Under the pieces are notes generated by a model that saw nothing but the letters and a program-made list of their open reading frames with translations, made no database searches and was not told where the DNA came from. Positions 12,601 to 23,600 of a stretch of DNA of 64,000 nt are shown piece after piece (positions within the stretch are counted from its first letter, which is position 1; each line of letters starts with the position of its first letter). Both the position numbers and the translations under genes were made by a program. Origin of the DNA: Microstegium vimineum (Eukaryota; Streptophyta; Magnoliopsida; Poales; Poaceae); assembly GCA_022036555.1 (NCBI GenBank), contig CM039119.1, positions 24,438,979 to 24,502,978 on the forward strand, read 5' to 3'.

Positions 12601-13285
12601 GGTGGAAGCCGGTGGAAAAACTAAGGTGCTGACATCGGACGCTGCTAGAAAGAGTGCATCGGTAGATCCTGATCATCAAGTGGCTGAGCGTGATGTCGGA
12701 AAGTTTGCCGATGACAGGAAAGGCAAGAGAATTGCCGATAAAGGTGCCTATGTCAGTAGGGCTCCTGGCATAGTAATCACACACAAGCTACCAAGGCGGA
12801 ACTATCGGTAATCACGAGATGAACGATATCAGTAGGAAGAGAAAGAACATCGGGAGTGGCTTCGTCGGAAGAATCATTGGAGGTGTCCCTTCTTCATTCA
12901 CTGTTGGGAGGAAGGCATTAAGCTACCCACTGCCGATGACTGTCCTGAATGCAACGGGTATCACACTGCCGATCCGTCAGGGAAGCCTTGTTTGGATGAT
13001 CGGGCATCTAGGTGCGCCGAGCCGCTTAGAGAGAGGAGATCGGTACATGACCAACTGGGGGGCAAGCTTAATGCCCATAGCAGGCTTGGCGGGCAGGTTG
13101 ATCAAGGGGAGAGCAAGGAGCAGACTAAGACAAGAACACCCGATGAAGAAGTGCTCTCCAGAAATTCAAACATCGGAAGAAATACCGATGTAAGTAATGA
13201 AAGGCAGCACCAGCCTGTCTGGAAAACTAAACTCCCTCAGTGGTGCCCTAAGGGTTTAACAAAAACCCAGAAAAGAAGAATTTAG
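9685..13285 (+). pseudogene. gag of element C, repeat-rich, frameshifted
   Basis: This is the structural protein that packages element RNA. The N-terminal part (9685 to about 10130) reads in one frame and ends NQPTAGDT. The frame then shifts and a Q/P/S-rich region with repeats of about 47 residues follows (10134-11645, stops near 10458 and 10734). A third frame (11972-12811) holds a knuckle-like YCKWHNTTSHSTDDCK, preceded by the run GIFDLLLQEGRIKL. A last part (about 12840-13285) contains HCWEEGIKLP, DCPECNGYH and WCPKGLTKTQKRRI, typical of the Tat gag C-terminus. Nothing after this resembles protease or RT. The gag is long for the family because of the inserted repeats. Confidence 0.78.
10491..11140 (+). 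repeat. Coding tandem repeat in gag of C (about 142 bp units)
   Basis: The phrase TGGCCGATGCAACAA, coding WPMQQ, starts near 10494, 10638, 10836 and, altered, near 10693, 10978 and 11119. The full spacings are 141-144 bp, with one short unit of about 55 bp. Each full unit codes about 47 residues containing SAI, AQ, P, YHP, VQG and WPMQQ words. Units differ by point changes, so the duplication is old. Confidence 0.7.
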
Positions 13286-14072
13286 CGCCAACGCCGCAAT
13301 GACCTGTGCGATGATGCAGAACTCTCAAGGGGGAAGTAGTGGAGGCCAAAGCGCGAGGATGGAGATCCATCGGCAGATAGTAATACTTTGCCGATGGTCT
13401 AATTGAGGTTAATCTTGGACCTATTGGCTTGAAGGCCGTACTCGGCAAATTGGCGATTTCAATACTTGGGGGCACTTGCCGATGGTTTGTGTATGGGGTG
13501 CCATACTGCCGATAAATTCGTTAACTACCAGAAGATGGTTGTAAGAATGACTCTGCTGTGCTTGCGCATTGACTTAGTGTGGGGTGCATGCGTTCTGGAA
13601 GTTACTCGTACTTTTTGGTAGGCCTATCGGCATTGTCCTAATTCTGATCTGATGGAAGTATGAAGCCTTGTTGCCAATTATTGTTACAGTCGGGCTAAAT
13701 ACCAGGGTCTGTTAATAAGTTGGGATTAATCAGGATTTTAGCCGGCTTGATGAGTTATGGTATCGGTGATGATTGCCGATGACTGGGTGAACAAGCTTGC
13801 CGATGGTACTCTAGCGTGGAGATTGATTTTACCGATCAGGATTGAATACTAGGCCTGGAGTGGTTTCCTAATCAAGTTCCTATCGGATAAGATAGTCTGC
13901 CTCCAGCAAAGCATACATTCCAGGAACTCTCTAAAGAGTTGACATATGACGTGCTCGTTTGGATGCCGAGGAAAGGGAAAACTGTAATACATCGGTAAAA
14001 ACTTGCAAACGTTATATTACAAGGCCCAGAATTAAGTATCGGAGTTACATTCTCGCCGATACGATAAATAAA
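13286..14072. other. Spacer between gag and the antisense gene of C
   Basis: About 790 bp with no supportable gene on either strand; all frames have frequent stops. GCCGAT-type words continue here at the same high density as in the LTR. Transcripts of gag (plus) and of the antisense gene (minus) would meet tail-to-tail in this spacer, so terminators of both are expected, but I cannot point to one. Confidence 0.5.
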
Positions 14073-17000
14073 TTACAGCAGGGAATGAATGACCGATATC
14101 GCACGCAGGCGAATCTGTTCTATCTCGTTCATCTCCTTGGCGTCGGCATCGGCAGAGCCCTCGACCGGCTTGATCTTCTTCTTCCACGAGATGGCTTGCC
14201 GGGCGTTCTGGTCCCTCTCTTGCCGCAGAACCCTGATGGCATCGGATAATTGGGTTCTCTGCTGGTTGGCTGCGGTCAGGTCCTCTTCAACTTTTTGTAA
14301 CTCGGCCAACAGCTCTTCTTTTTTGGCCGATAGCCGAGTGATTTCTTGATCGAGGCCGTTGATGGAGGCTTCTACCTGGCCGATGCCCTTGTGCTTTTCA
14401 TCGGCAACATTCTTGAACTTAAGCTTCTCTTCCTCACTCTTAGATTGAGCGGCCCTATTGGCAATGCGACGGGAAAGCCGCTGGTATTGAATTTGCTTGA
14501 TGTCGAGGAAGGTTGCCTGGAGAAGGGTTTCTGCCATATCGGTAGGGAGATGATTTTGGATGTCTTTGAAAGCAATCCTTGCTGCCGATGAGTCTTGAAT
14601 GAGCTGGGATGTGTCTTGTAGCAGCAAGGAAAGCAGTGTCTCAAGCTTGGTCTTGATCTCTGCTGATAGAGCTGGGACAGAGCTCTCTTCCTCCTCGTCA
14701 TTGGGTATGTCAACCGAGAAGGAAAACAGGCTATCTGCTTGGAGGGGGCCTTGGCGTCTATCCTCATCCTGCGGGTTGAGGCTGAAGGAGAAAAGACTAT
14801 CTGGAGAATCTTGGGCCTGAAAGCAGAGGGGTTAAAATATGCCGATCGAAAGATTATACTAGAATTTTCAAGTGATTAACTTACCATCTTTAAGAGGATT
14901 TCTTGCCCAGGACTTGGATGGCCCAGCCTCGTCTTGAACATCGGCAACAGTTGCCGATGACTGGGCTTCTGCCAGAGGAGCAGTCGACGCCGTCGGTGAT
15001 GGTAGTATTGTCGCTGACGTTGCTTTCGGTGTGGTACTTGGTGGTGGCGGTGATGCCGCTCTTTCATCGGGGTCTTCGGTTGGTACCGATGCCGATATTG
15101 CCTTTGCTGCTACAACGGGAGCTGTTTTATCAGCAGCTTCGGCTGACGGCGCCGATACTGTTGCTTCGGCTGCTGTTGGTACAGCCGCCTCATCAGGGAC
15201 ATCGGCTGATGGTACTGATGCCGATGCCACCGCCGCCATTATGGGGGTTTCTTCGTTGGGAGCTTCGGCTGACGGTGCCGATGCCGATTCCGCCTCTGCC
15301 GCTGCAGCGGATGGAACTGCCTCCTGACTGCGGACGTCGTCCATCGGCTGATCTGGGATAGGAGCCGTTGGAGTTTCTGCCGATGACGCGCCGACAGTTG
15401 GTGGTGCGACTTGTGCCGATGACGAAGATGGGCTAGCCAGCCTCAAACGCCTCCTCTTCCTTGGCGCGGCAGCGGAAGAAGATCCAGCCCGTTTCGATGA
15501 GGACTGGGGGGCATCGGCAGACGAACTTGGAGGTGCTTGTTTGCTAGGGGCAGTTGCCGATGACCTCATAGCCTGAAAATATTCAATGCAAGTTATACAA
15601 AGTAAATGTTGCCGATTAAACAGTATATAATCGGTATGAGTGAAGATGAGTTTACTGCAAACACCCGCGTTAGGGCAGCAGCAGCGGCAGATGTAGCCTT
15701 GGCTTTTGCAGGTGTCGGTGTGGGTACCTATCGAGGAATGAAGGAAGCTAACGAGGGAGCTTTATTGCCGATGAGTGATACAGGACTCATCATTCGAAGC
15801 TTGAAGGGCTTGCCGCTCTTACTCATCGGAGGAATTGGGTCATCAACCTATCAAACGCAAAAAAGTTAAATACCGATGGCGAAGGTAACAGTAAGGAATG
15901 CATCGGGATGAGGACTTACTGCGTCGTCAGGGACGATGTGATCGGCATCGATCATGTGCCGATAGTAGTGTGACGATCTGGCAAATAGTTGACACCTCCA
16001 TTCATGCCACCAAGACTTGTACTCATTTGTAGTAAAGGAGGTTGGAGACCAGGAGGACAAGTCAAGATCTGATACATCGGCATCGGCAGGAAGGTTGACA
16101 ACCTTGTTCCAGTCCAGAGCACTGGAGAATGTCTGCCTGGGCTTCACTACTTTGGAGTAACAAAGCTTGATCGGCAGATGGCCAAATGCCAGTTGTCTTG
16201 CCGCTACCGATGGGTAGTAAAACTCAAATGATGGAGGGGCATTCTTTCCCGATCTAAAGATGTTCACTGGGATAGCTCGAGGAGTGATGCTGGCCTTCAT
16301 GATTATCTGGTTTTCAGGAACATTCCCATCGGTAAGGTTAAACAATAGTGGGAACTGGCTGTCTTCATCGGCATATGGCCACCAGACCCGTTCTGTGGCA
16401 GGAATTCCATTGTAAAACTTCTGAAAAAAATAGACCGAATTGCTCCGCATCGGCATCGGTCCCTGGCAGCACTATAGTGGCCTCTCCAAAGTTGAGTGGA
16501 GGGCGAGTTGCCGATTCATCCTCCCCGCACTGGTGGTCTTCTGGTATGTCTCTCGGGAAACGTTGGGCGAACAAGTCAAGTTGAAGTGCTTTCTGCATAT
16601 GTGCGTTCAGCCACATATTGACGAACCACCAGGGGCCTCCAAGGTTGCCGATGTGCTCACCTAGCAGTAACTTCTGGGATACTTGATGGAGAAGACGATA
16701 TACCAATCCTAGAAGATATCTACCCAGGGGAAGTCTTGTCCCATCGGCAAGCAGCTCAGCTGCTGGAAGATACATGGTCGTAGGTCCAACTGCCCTACCA
16801 CAAAAGATGAATTTATCCAGCCACATGTTCAGGAAGGTAGCATGCTCTCTCTGGTTTACCGATCCCGTTTTCTGGTATTCCTGAATTAACCCGTCCAACC
16901 GCCGATGTTCCGAGTGTTTACTCTGTGCTCAGCTTTCCTATTGAATAAGGAGAAGGTGTCGCCAGAGGAGATGTCTAGGCCGATCAGCATGTGGATATCG

Positions 17001-17519
17001 GCAAGAGTGGGGGTGGCTGGTCCATGTCGGAATAATAAAGCATTCAAGGTGTTTGACCAAAAGTAAGAAGCAGCTATCAACATGTTCTCGTTCTTTTCTA
17101 TATCGGCAATGGAAAGCCTGATACATTGGTCTAAGCTGCGCTCTTGCCAGTAAACTTGTTGCGCCCTGGCAACCCTGAGATACCAGTTCTTCCACCCCTT
17201 AGTGGGCTTAGGCCATGATCGGAAAACATCCTTCCACAGTCCTAAATCGAAACATTCAGATCTGAAGGGGATTCGGTTGGTTTCTGCGTTGATTATGTAG
17301 CTGGGATCCGGATTGCCCATGGGGCCTAAATAGCTAAAGGTGGAACCAGTAAGTGGGATCACTACCTTGTTGTATAGCTCCTAGAGTTCGAAGGAAAGAA
17401 GAAAAAAAATCAGAAAAGGAACGAGGATAAATCCAGATTTGTGCGAGAAAAGTACCAGCAAAAGGTTGGATTGGGAAGGAAATAGGTCTCACCTTGGGGT
17501 TGTCAACTTGGATTGCCAT
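14073..17519 (-). pseudogene. Plant mobile domain (PMD) gene with coiled-coil tail, antisense in C
   Basis: Four exons are proposed on the minus strand. Exon 1 is 17519-17493 (MAIQVDNPK) and exon 2 is 17380-15920. Exon 3 is 15572-14885 and is Ala/Ser/Pro-rich, with a basic patch RKRRRLRL. Exon 4 is 14816-14073 and looks like a long coiled coil (LDQEITRLSAKKEELLAELQ). The introns have GT-AG ends. Exon 2 shows PMD features: WKNWYLRV, the run of Y, W and L up to YFWSNTLNALLF, then HGPATPTLADIHMLIGL, EHATFLNMWLDKFIFCG and GGPWWFVNMWLNAHM. Known PMD proteins act in silencing and development and also occur in transposons. Two single-base frameshifts in exon 2 (about 16900, and about 16430 in a T-run) disable it. 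The phase at the exon 3-4 join does not match, so one site may be wrong or changed. Confidence 0.78.
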
Positions 17520-17674
17520 CGGAGTCGAGGGAGTGCTTGCAGTTCGTCCTTGGATTGCGGAAGAGTACTGTTGCTCGAGTTCGTGTTCTTCGGAGCGGCT
17601 GGAGGTTGAAGACGACGGCAAGGAGGTGAAAGTGAAAGTGGACTCAGGGTGAAAAGTGGTGTGGACCCCGGTAA

Positions 17675-17682
17675 CTTTTATA
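17675..17682 (-). promoter_or_regulatory. TATA box of the antisense PMD gene
   Basis: On the minus strand GCTTATAAAAGTTACC lies 156 bp before the first ATG (17519). It is separate from the 3' LTR, which starts 260 bp further upstream of this gene at 17942. This suggests the antisense gene had its own promoter. The box is seen; its use is inferred. Confidence 0.55.
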
Positions 17683-17925
17683 AGCTTGCTCAGGGGCATT
17701 TTGGGGTTCTATTTCACATTATGCAGGAATGTGGAGAAGCCCGCGGTAGATACACGCGGTAATCGTGGTGGTCTACAACTGTTTGTGCTACAATCGAGGG
17801 ATTTTATTATTAAATTGTAGTTCCACATGCGGGGATCGAGGAAACCGTACATTTATCTCGAAGGTAACGGCTACAGCAACGGCTACAGTGGAGAGAATTT
17901 CGGCACATAAAGTATTATACGCTCC

Positions 17926-17941
17926 GAAACTGGGGGGCATG
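17926..17941 (+). other. Polypurine tract of element C
   Basis: GAAACTGGGGGGCATG lies directly before the 3' LTR start. It is the usual primer for plus-strand DNA synthesis and confirms the plus orientation of C. Confidence 0.8.
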
Positions 17942-19068
17942 TGTTGACACCGTTTTTCAGCACGTGTCAAATGAGCTAAGGTATGACTGGTCAGCAGCCG
18001 TTTACCATCGGCATCGGTAAAGTATGAGCCAATATGGCCGATGGGAGAGTGATGCGGAAGACCAAGTGTGTTGCCGATGGAGGCTGGATGATCTTGGACG
18101 ACAAAGGTTGATTGGTGAAGTCTTGCTGAAGCTGATTGCCAGTAAAGAGTCATTACCGATTGCTGATGAGCTGCTATTGCCGATTGCCAATGAGGGGTCA
18201 TTGCCAACTGCCGATGAAGGGTCATTGCCGATTGCCGATGGGGGATGATTGGTGAGTTACCAGCACAACGTCGCTAATCGGAAATGTTGCCGATTGCCGA
18301 TCAGGAAAGTGTTGCCGATGCCGATGGGTGTAACTTAGCGCTTGATGGCAGCAGAAGGTTACCGGTGGTCAAAAGAAGGAAGGCGCGGATTAAAGGGATC
18401 TGCCGATGGAAAGTTTTCATCGAGGAGGAGAATAAGGAAACTGATGTTTTGTACCAGTGTTATTATAGTAGTTTGAGTCCGACTCTTGCATGAGTCGTTT
18501 ATTTTCCTTTAAAATAGGTGTGTTTGTTTAGGAAATAAATATTGTTATCCGGCTCCTGCGCGAGTCAGTTTCCTTTAAAGTAGGAGTTTGTTTTAGGAAG
18601 GATATGTGTCGTGTCTTTGTACAACTCTCCATGCGGGAGTATAAATATGTGCCCGAGGACTTTGGAATATAGACAATCCAATTCAAAAACAAACCAATTT
18701 TATCTTATTCTACCTTTTATCACAATTTACCCTTTTTTATGCATTAGTTATAGCTATCAACAAGTTCTTCAAGCTTTCGACGGGCTGCATCATACTGATC
18801 TCCGTCAAATCCTTGCTAGTTCCACATGGGAATACCTCTGAGCTTTGGCAATCTGGGCGCATCACTGTTTGCCTCGTTCAGCTCTGCTCTAGTTATCCTT
18901 GATCAATCTGAGCCTTGACGTCCGGGCGCATCGCTGTCATCTCGTTCAGTTTGTTCTAGTTATCATCCTTGTCGATTGATTGGTCAAATCGACTGGCACG
19001 CCTCTGGAATACCGAGCTTTGGGTAATAGCCCGAGGTGTTCACAGATCTGACGCTTTTTGTGTCAACA
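17942..19068 (+). repeat. 3' LTR of element C (1127 bp)
   Basis: Same length and ends as 8432-9558. By eye the two copies differ at about 30 sites, mostly C/T or G/A and often at CG. It is followed directly by the CTTAT duplication and the TATA box of the element B gene. Confidence 0.93.
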
Positions 19069-19070
19069 CT

Positions 19071-19077
19071 TATAAAT
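19071..19077 (+). promoter_or_regulatory. TATA box of the antisense gene in element B
   Basis: TATAAAT begins three bases after the 3' LTR of C and lies 107 bp before the ATG at 19184. The target duplication CTTAT (19069-19073) overlaps the box, so C inserted inside this promoter. The copy of the target on this side restores the whole box, while everything formerly upstream is now 10.6 kb away. Confidence 0.6.
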
Positions 19078-19183
19078 CTGCCCTTTTCTTATCTCCTCTT
19101 TTTTACCTTGTGGTAAAAAACTCTTCCCTTTGCTCGCAAAACCCTAACTGCCGCTGCCGCTCTGGTTGTCTTCAATCCGCCGG

Positions 19184-22100
19184 ATGGTGAAGAAGAACAA
19201 GAACAGGAACAAGAACAAGGCTGAATTTGTGGACGAAGATACTGTCTTGGATTATATAGAGAATCCTGAGTACGTCGAGATGTCTCATCAAATGAAGGAG
19301 TCTCCTAAACCGTCGACTCAAGAAGCGGATTTGGATCTGCTTGTTGCCCATGGGTTGCTTCAGGGGCGGGTTTATTCTGGCTACTCCATTCCTGGTGAGC
19401 ATGTGATTCCCAGCCCTTCTCCTGATCAGTACATTCTTTTTGTTCCCTTTGTTCGTGCTGGACTCTGCTTCCCTCTGTCAGATTTCCTGATGGAGTTCCT
19501 TCGCTTTTACGGAATCTAGCTTCATCATCTACCCCCCAACGGGATTCTTTTTCTTTCTTCGTTTGCGCATTTGTGCGAAGCGTTCATTGGTATCCCTCCT
19601 TGTCTTCTTTTTCGTCATTTCTTTCGCCTTTGATTTCATGAGAGTAAGCCCAGTCACTCCTTTGGCTGTTGCGCCGTTCAGTTCCGTCAGGGCATGAAGA
19701 CCGTTTACTTCCCCTTTACCCTTTATGAGTTGGTTAACGATTGGGCAGATAAGTGGTTCTATATTTCTAATCCTGATGCTTACTTTGCTTCTGATCTTGT
19801 AGCTCTTCCAACTTCGCTTCCCTGTTGGTATGAACCTTTGTCTCCTTCTGAGTCTTTGGCTATCAAGCCTCTACTAACCCGGATAAGCTTCTTGAAACAA
19901 TCCGGGTTAACTGGCAATGGGTTGGTTGCCAGTTTCTATCGTCACCGAGTTCAACCTCTCATGCAGAGGGAGAATCTTGGTTTTGAGTACACTGGTTCTT
20001 CTGATCCTTCTCAGATTATCCCTGGTCCTGAGTTGTCAGATGAGGATATATTTGATCGTTTGGGGAGGATCTTGAGTGGTGTGTCTGCTCTTCCTCCTCA
20101 GATTTTAGAGTATGATGCTGGAAATCCCCCTTCTCTGGTTAGTGATCTTAGTTCATACCGACTTTTTTTTTACTAAACTTTGCTGATAACCTATTTTTTG
20201 TTTTTTTCTTAGGATTATGGTCACTCTTTTAGGCTTAACTTGCCTTTTGGGCATGTTACCTTTGTTCCTGCTGAAGCTGCTGCTAAGGTTACTATAGCTT
20301 CAGGCTCTTCTTCCAGGTTGATCTCTGGATTATGTAATACTGAAGGGTATGTACCGTATTCTCCTGATCCTCGGTTAGCTCAAGTCTTACTGGTTTCTAG
20401 GAAAAGGAAAGCTGAGTCTTCTGCTCAGCCTATTCGACCTCCTCCTACTACTCGTCGTCGTTCTCCTCGCCCGTTCACCCCTACAGGTAACGTTATTGTA
20501 GGTGAGGTTTCTTGTTTATAGCCAAGTTGTTTTGCCTGTTTAGTTTCTTGATTGTCGTCCTATATTTGCTTTTTGTCAGGTGGCCAATCCATCCCTCTTG
20601 ATGAAGAATATTCTGATGATGATCCTCCTCTTATTCGCCATCCGTGAGTTCCTTTATTGTTTTTGTAACTTCTTTCTATATCCTTTCTCTTATTGTCGCG
20701 TTGTCCTAGTCGTAGGCCATCTGCTAGTCAGCCCTCTGATGAAGATGCTCCTATTCCTTCGGCTATTCCACTCTCTTCTTCCTCGCTGCTTGATGATGAT
20801 TTTTCTTTTGATATTCCCAAACTTTCATTTGCTAGAGTTGCTGCTTCTTTCAGCAAATCAGTCAAGTAAGTCAAGCCTCTTTTTTTGCAGTGTTTAGGTC
20901 TTAGTTATCTTTGCCTAATATTCTTGTTTTTGCTTTCCTTAGGCCTTCTTCTAATGTTCCTGCTTCATCCCAGGACGGTAGGGTTCTTTTGCCCTGTTGA
21001 TGAAGATTTTTGCTTTTTGTTTTTCTCTTAACTCTTCTTGTTTTGTTTCTTGTAGGACTTTGTGCTCCTGATGCTGCCAACATTGTTGGTGCTTCTGAAT
21101 TTTTTGGTGCATATCCTCCTGATGGTATGCCTCTTCTTGAGGTACCTGAGTTGAGTATCTCGGGCTAGGCTCTAAATTCTTCTTCGGTGGTTCCCTTGTT
21201 TCTGAGTCTTTGGCCAGAAGTTGAGCTTAGTCGAGTTGAGCGGGTCCAGAAGCTTGTTTCTTCTTAGAATGATCTATTAATGACTTTTGGAGCTGAGCTA
21301 AAGGTATTTGCTTTTATTTTTCTTCTTTGGTCAGTTTGTTTGCCTTTTACTCTAATCTTTATCTTTCACAGGAGGTTTGTCAGGGGTTGACTGCTTCTTC
21401 CTCTTCGGAGGGTCAGTCTTCTACCCTTCTTCGGGCTGATCTTGATAAGGTTGAGCTTGAGCTATCTCAGGCTCGGGCTACTCTAGAGCAGGAGAAAGCT
21501 TCTTCATCTGCTGCTCTTTTTGATTTGAAGGATAAGCTAGCTGGTAAGATATTTTTATATTTTCCCTAATTTTTGTGATTCTCTTTTGATATTCTCTTTT
21601 GTAGTTGTTGAACAAGCTTCGGTGACTTTGAATGAAGAGAAGAAAGACTTGTCTCTTCGTCTTGAGTCTTCAGAGAAGAAAACTGAAGCTATGAGTTTAG
21701 TGATTGCTTGCTGTCTTCTATCTTTTTGTCGTTCTCATTCTTAGCTTTCTGAATTGTTTGTTTTTTCCAGCTTTTGAAGTCAGAGCAAGAGTTGCAGTCT
21801 CAGCTTCTGGGCGTTCATGAACGATATAGGTCTTTGTATGCTGCTGCGAAGCCTGTCATAGCTGTCGTCTGTCATGAAGAAGATGCTAAAGAAGGCTTGA
21901 AGACCTTAATTCCTGCACTGCCTCTTCGTTTTCGAGAATTTGTGGAGAATGGGTTTGAGCGCTGTATAAACAATGTTGTTACTTTTGTTCGAGCCCTTTA
22001 TAGATGGCCATCGTGTCGTGTCGTGGCCCGTCGTGCCTCGCCGTGCCAGCGTGCCGTGCCAAGTGCGTGCCTCGTGCCAGGGGGTCGGCCCAAGGCAAGG

Positions 22101-22996
22101 CATGTGGGCCGTCGGGCCGTGCCGCGAGCACGGCGTGCCGCCGTGCCGCTGTGCCGAGGAAGAGGCACCGCCGTGCCAAGGGAGGAAGGGACTGCGCGAG
22201 GGAGCCGCTGCGGCAGCTTCACTCGCGCGAGGGAGGCCCTGCCAGCGCCGGCGCCGTTTGTCGGAAGAGCAAGAAAAAGGCCACCGCGGCCTCGCGCCGC
22301 CTGGTCGCGCTCGCGTGCCTCGCGCCGCTTGGTCATGCTAGCACGCCTCGCGCTGCCTGGTCATGCTCGCGTGCCTCGCTCCGCCTGGTCGCACTCGCGC
22401 GAGCCACGCACCACCGCGTCGCCTGGTTGCGCTCTCGCGCGCCTTGCGCCACCGTGCCTCGCGCCCTTGTGGCTGGCGCTGCCGCGCCACCTTGGGCGGT
22501 GCTGCCGTGTTGCTGGGGACGGAGGGTGGATTTGGGGATTAGGGTTGTTCCAAGGACGGTGGGTGGTAGGCTGTGTGTGGGGGCTGGGGCAGGGGGGAGG
22601 TAAGCAGGCCAGGCCGCCGCACTGCATGGGCCGCCCCCGCGTCGGGCCAGCACCGGGCCACTTTCTCCCACCAGGCTGTTCCCATGCCATGCCACGGGCC
22701 AGGGTGGCGGCCCAGGTAGGGCCTGGTGCCTCGGGGCGGGCCGGCACAGGCACGCTGCCACCGTGTCGTGCCGTGCTTCGAGCCAGGCCAAATTCATGTG
22801 CCGCGGGCCGTGCCAACGGGCCACGGGCTGCATGGCCATCTATAGAGCCCTTGCTCCTGATCTACCTTTGGACCGAATCCTTGAAGATCCGATGGACGCC
22901 GATCTCTTGGCGAGGTGGGAGCAATCAAAGCCTGAAGTCCAGGAGCTTTGTCGCAAGATATTTGGTCAAATGAAAGTGTTGCCTTCTTCTCCTTGA
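19184..22996 (+). pseudogene. Nine-exon antisense gene of element B, PF04195-like
   Basis: GT-AG exons: 19184-20137, 20213-20486, 20580-20643, 20710-20865, 20943-20977, 21056-21303, 21372-21543, 21605-21699 and 21771-22996. Every splice joins in phase. The start is ATG at 19184, followed by a basic KKNKNRNKNK. Exon 1 holds the domain I recognise as 'putative gypsy type transposon': YILFVPFVRAGLCFPLSDFL, LMEFLRFYGI, then NGILFLSSFAHLCEAFIGIP and YFPFTLYELVNDWADKWFYI. Later exons are acidic/Ser-rich, then coiled coil (DLDKVELELSQARATLEQEK). The protein ends QMKVLPSSP. Defects are stops at 19517 (TAG), 19631 (TGA) and two TAG in exon 6, plus a hAT-type insertion in exon 9; removing the insertion and one duplication copy would keep the frame. 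The biochemical role is unknown. Confidence 0.8.
21999..22844. mobile_element. hAT-type non-autonomous DNA element (846 bp)
   Basis: Perfect 13-bp terminal inverted repeats, TATAGATGGCCAT and its complement, are flanked by the 8-bp duplication GAGCCCTT (21991-21998 and 22845-22852). An 8-bp duplication is the hAT size. The interior is very GC-rich with repeated CGTGCC/GCCGTG words and long read-through frames on both strands that have no protein features. It carries no transposase. It interrupts exon 9 of the antisense gene. Confidence 0.85.
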
Positions 22997-23600
22997 TAGA
23001 GAACATTTACTTGTCCTTGGGTGATGGTCTTGTAATATACACTGAATGATACTTTTGCTTAATATATTGTCAGGCTTCTTCCTGATATTGTGATGCTTTT
23101 GTCTTGCTTTGTCTATAAGTTTTTTCTAGTCGACTTGCTAGTTGTCTTGATGAGTGCTTTATTTTCCAGGTCTTGTGAGCTATTGTCGAGTTATTTTGAT
23201 TGAAGTTTGTAGTATCATGCCTCTGTCTTGGGCTTTGAAGATGCTTCTGGATTCCCGAGTTCTTTCTGGGTAGTATTATTGGTCTTTATGCCTTGGTGAC
23301 TATACTAAAGACATTTCTCATAGAATGCCTTATGCTTTTGAGTCAGGTTTTGTAGATCTTTGTCTTTGCGTTTTAATAACCTCCGAGTAGCTTCGAGGTA
23401 GTACTTTCATTCTAGACGAGTAGTTTCTGATATTGGAGTAGTAGATGTCATTTTCTGACATGATAATATTCGGCTTGCAGTCTTTGTTGCGCCGAGTTTT
23501 GTGCTACTCTCCAAGAAATTGTGTTGTGTCACTTTGTACAAGTGACTAACTTAGATGTCATCGAGGTAGACTGATCTTCTTTGTTGCGCCGAGTAGTTTG
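22997..23600 (+). other. 3' flank of the element B antisense gene
   Basis: No gene is seen. The stretch is T-rich. Just after the stop at 22996 there is a plausible 3' untranslated region (TGTAATATACACTGAATG near 23031), but no clear terminator. The tandem array begins at its right end. Confidence 0.45.

Larger units (their letters stand above)
8432..19068 (+). mobile_element. Element C: non-autonomous Tat-type gypsy element with an antisense PMD gene
   Basis: Two 1127-bp LTRs (8432-9558 and 17942-19068) and a perfect CTTAT duplication (8427-8431, 19069-19073) bound it. It runs on the plus strand: LTR, PBS, gag (9685-13285), spacer, a minus-strand four-exon gene (17519 to 14073), polypurine tract, LTR. 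I find no protease, RT, RNase H or integrase motif in any frame, so it must have borrowed enzymes. The LTRs differ at about 30 sites with no indels seen. The word GCCGAT and its complement recur throughout, in LTRs, gag, spacer and antisense exons alike. Confidence 0.9.

Noticed and set aside
14903..15361. Plus-strand frames opposite the Ala/Ser-rich exon of the PMD gene
   Set aside because: They are shadows of a biased exon; the minus strand fits the exon chain with splice sites.
21774..22973. A 399-codon plus-strand frame and several minus-strand frames across 22000-22850
   Set aside because: They run through the GC-rich hAT-type element, whose composition gives long open frames on both strands. 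Only the flanking parts (before 21999 and after 22844) belong to the antisense gene.
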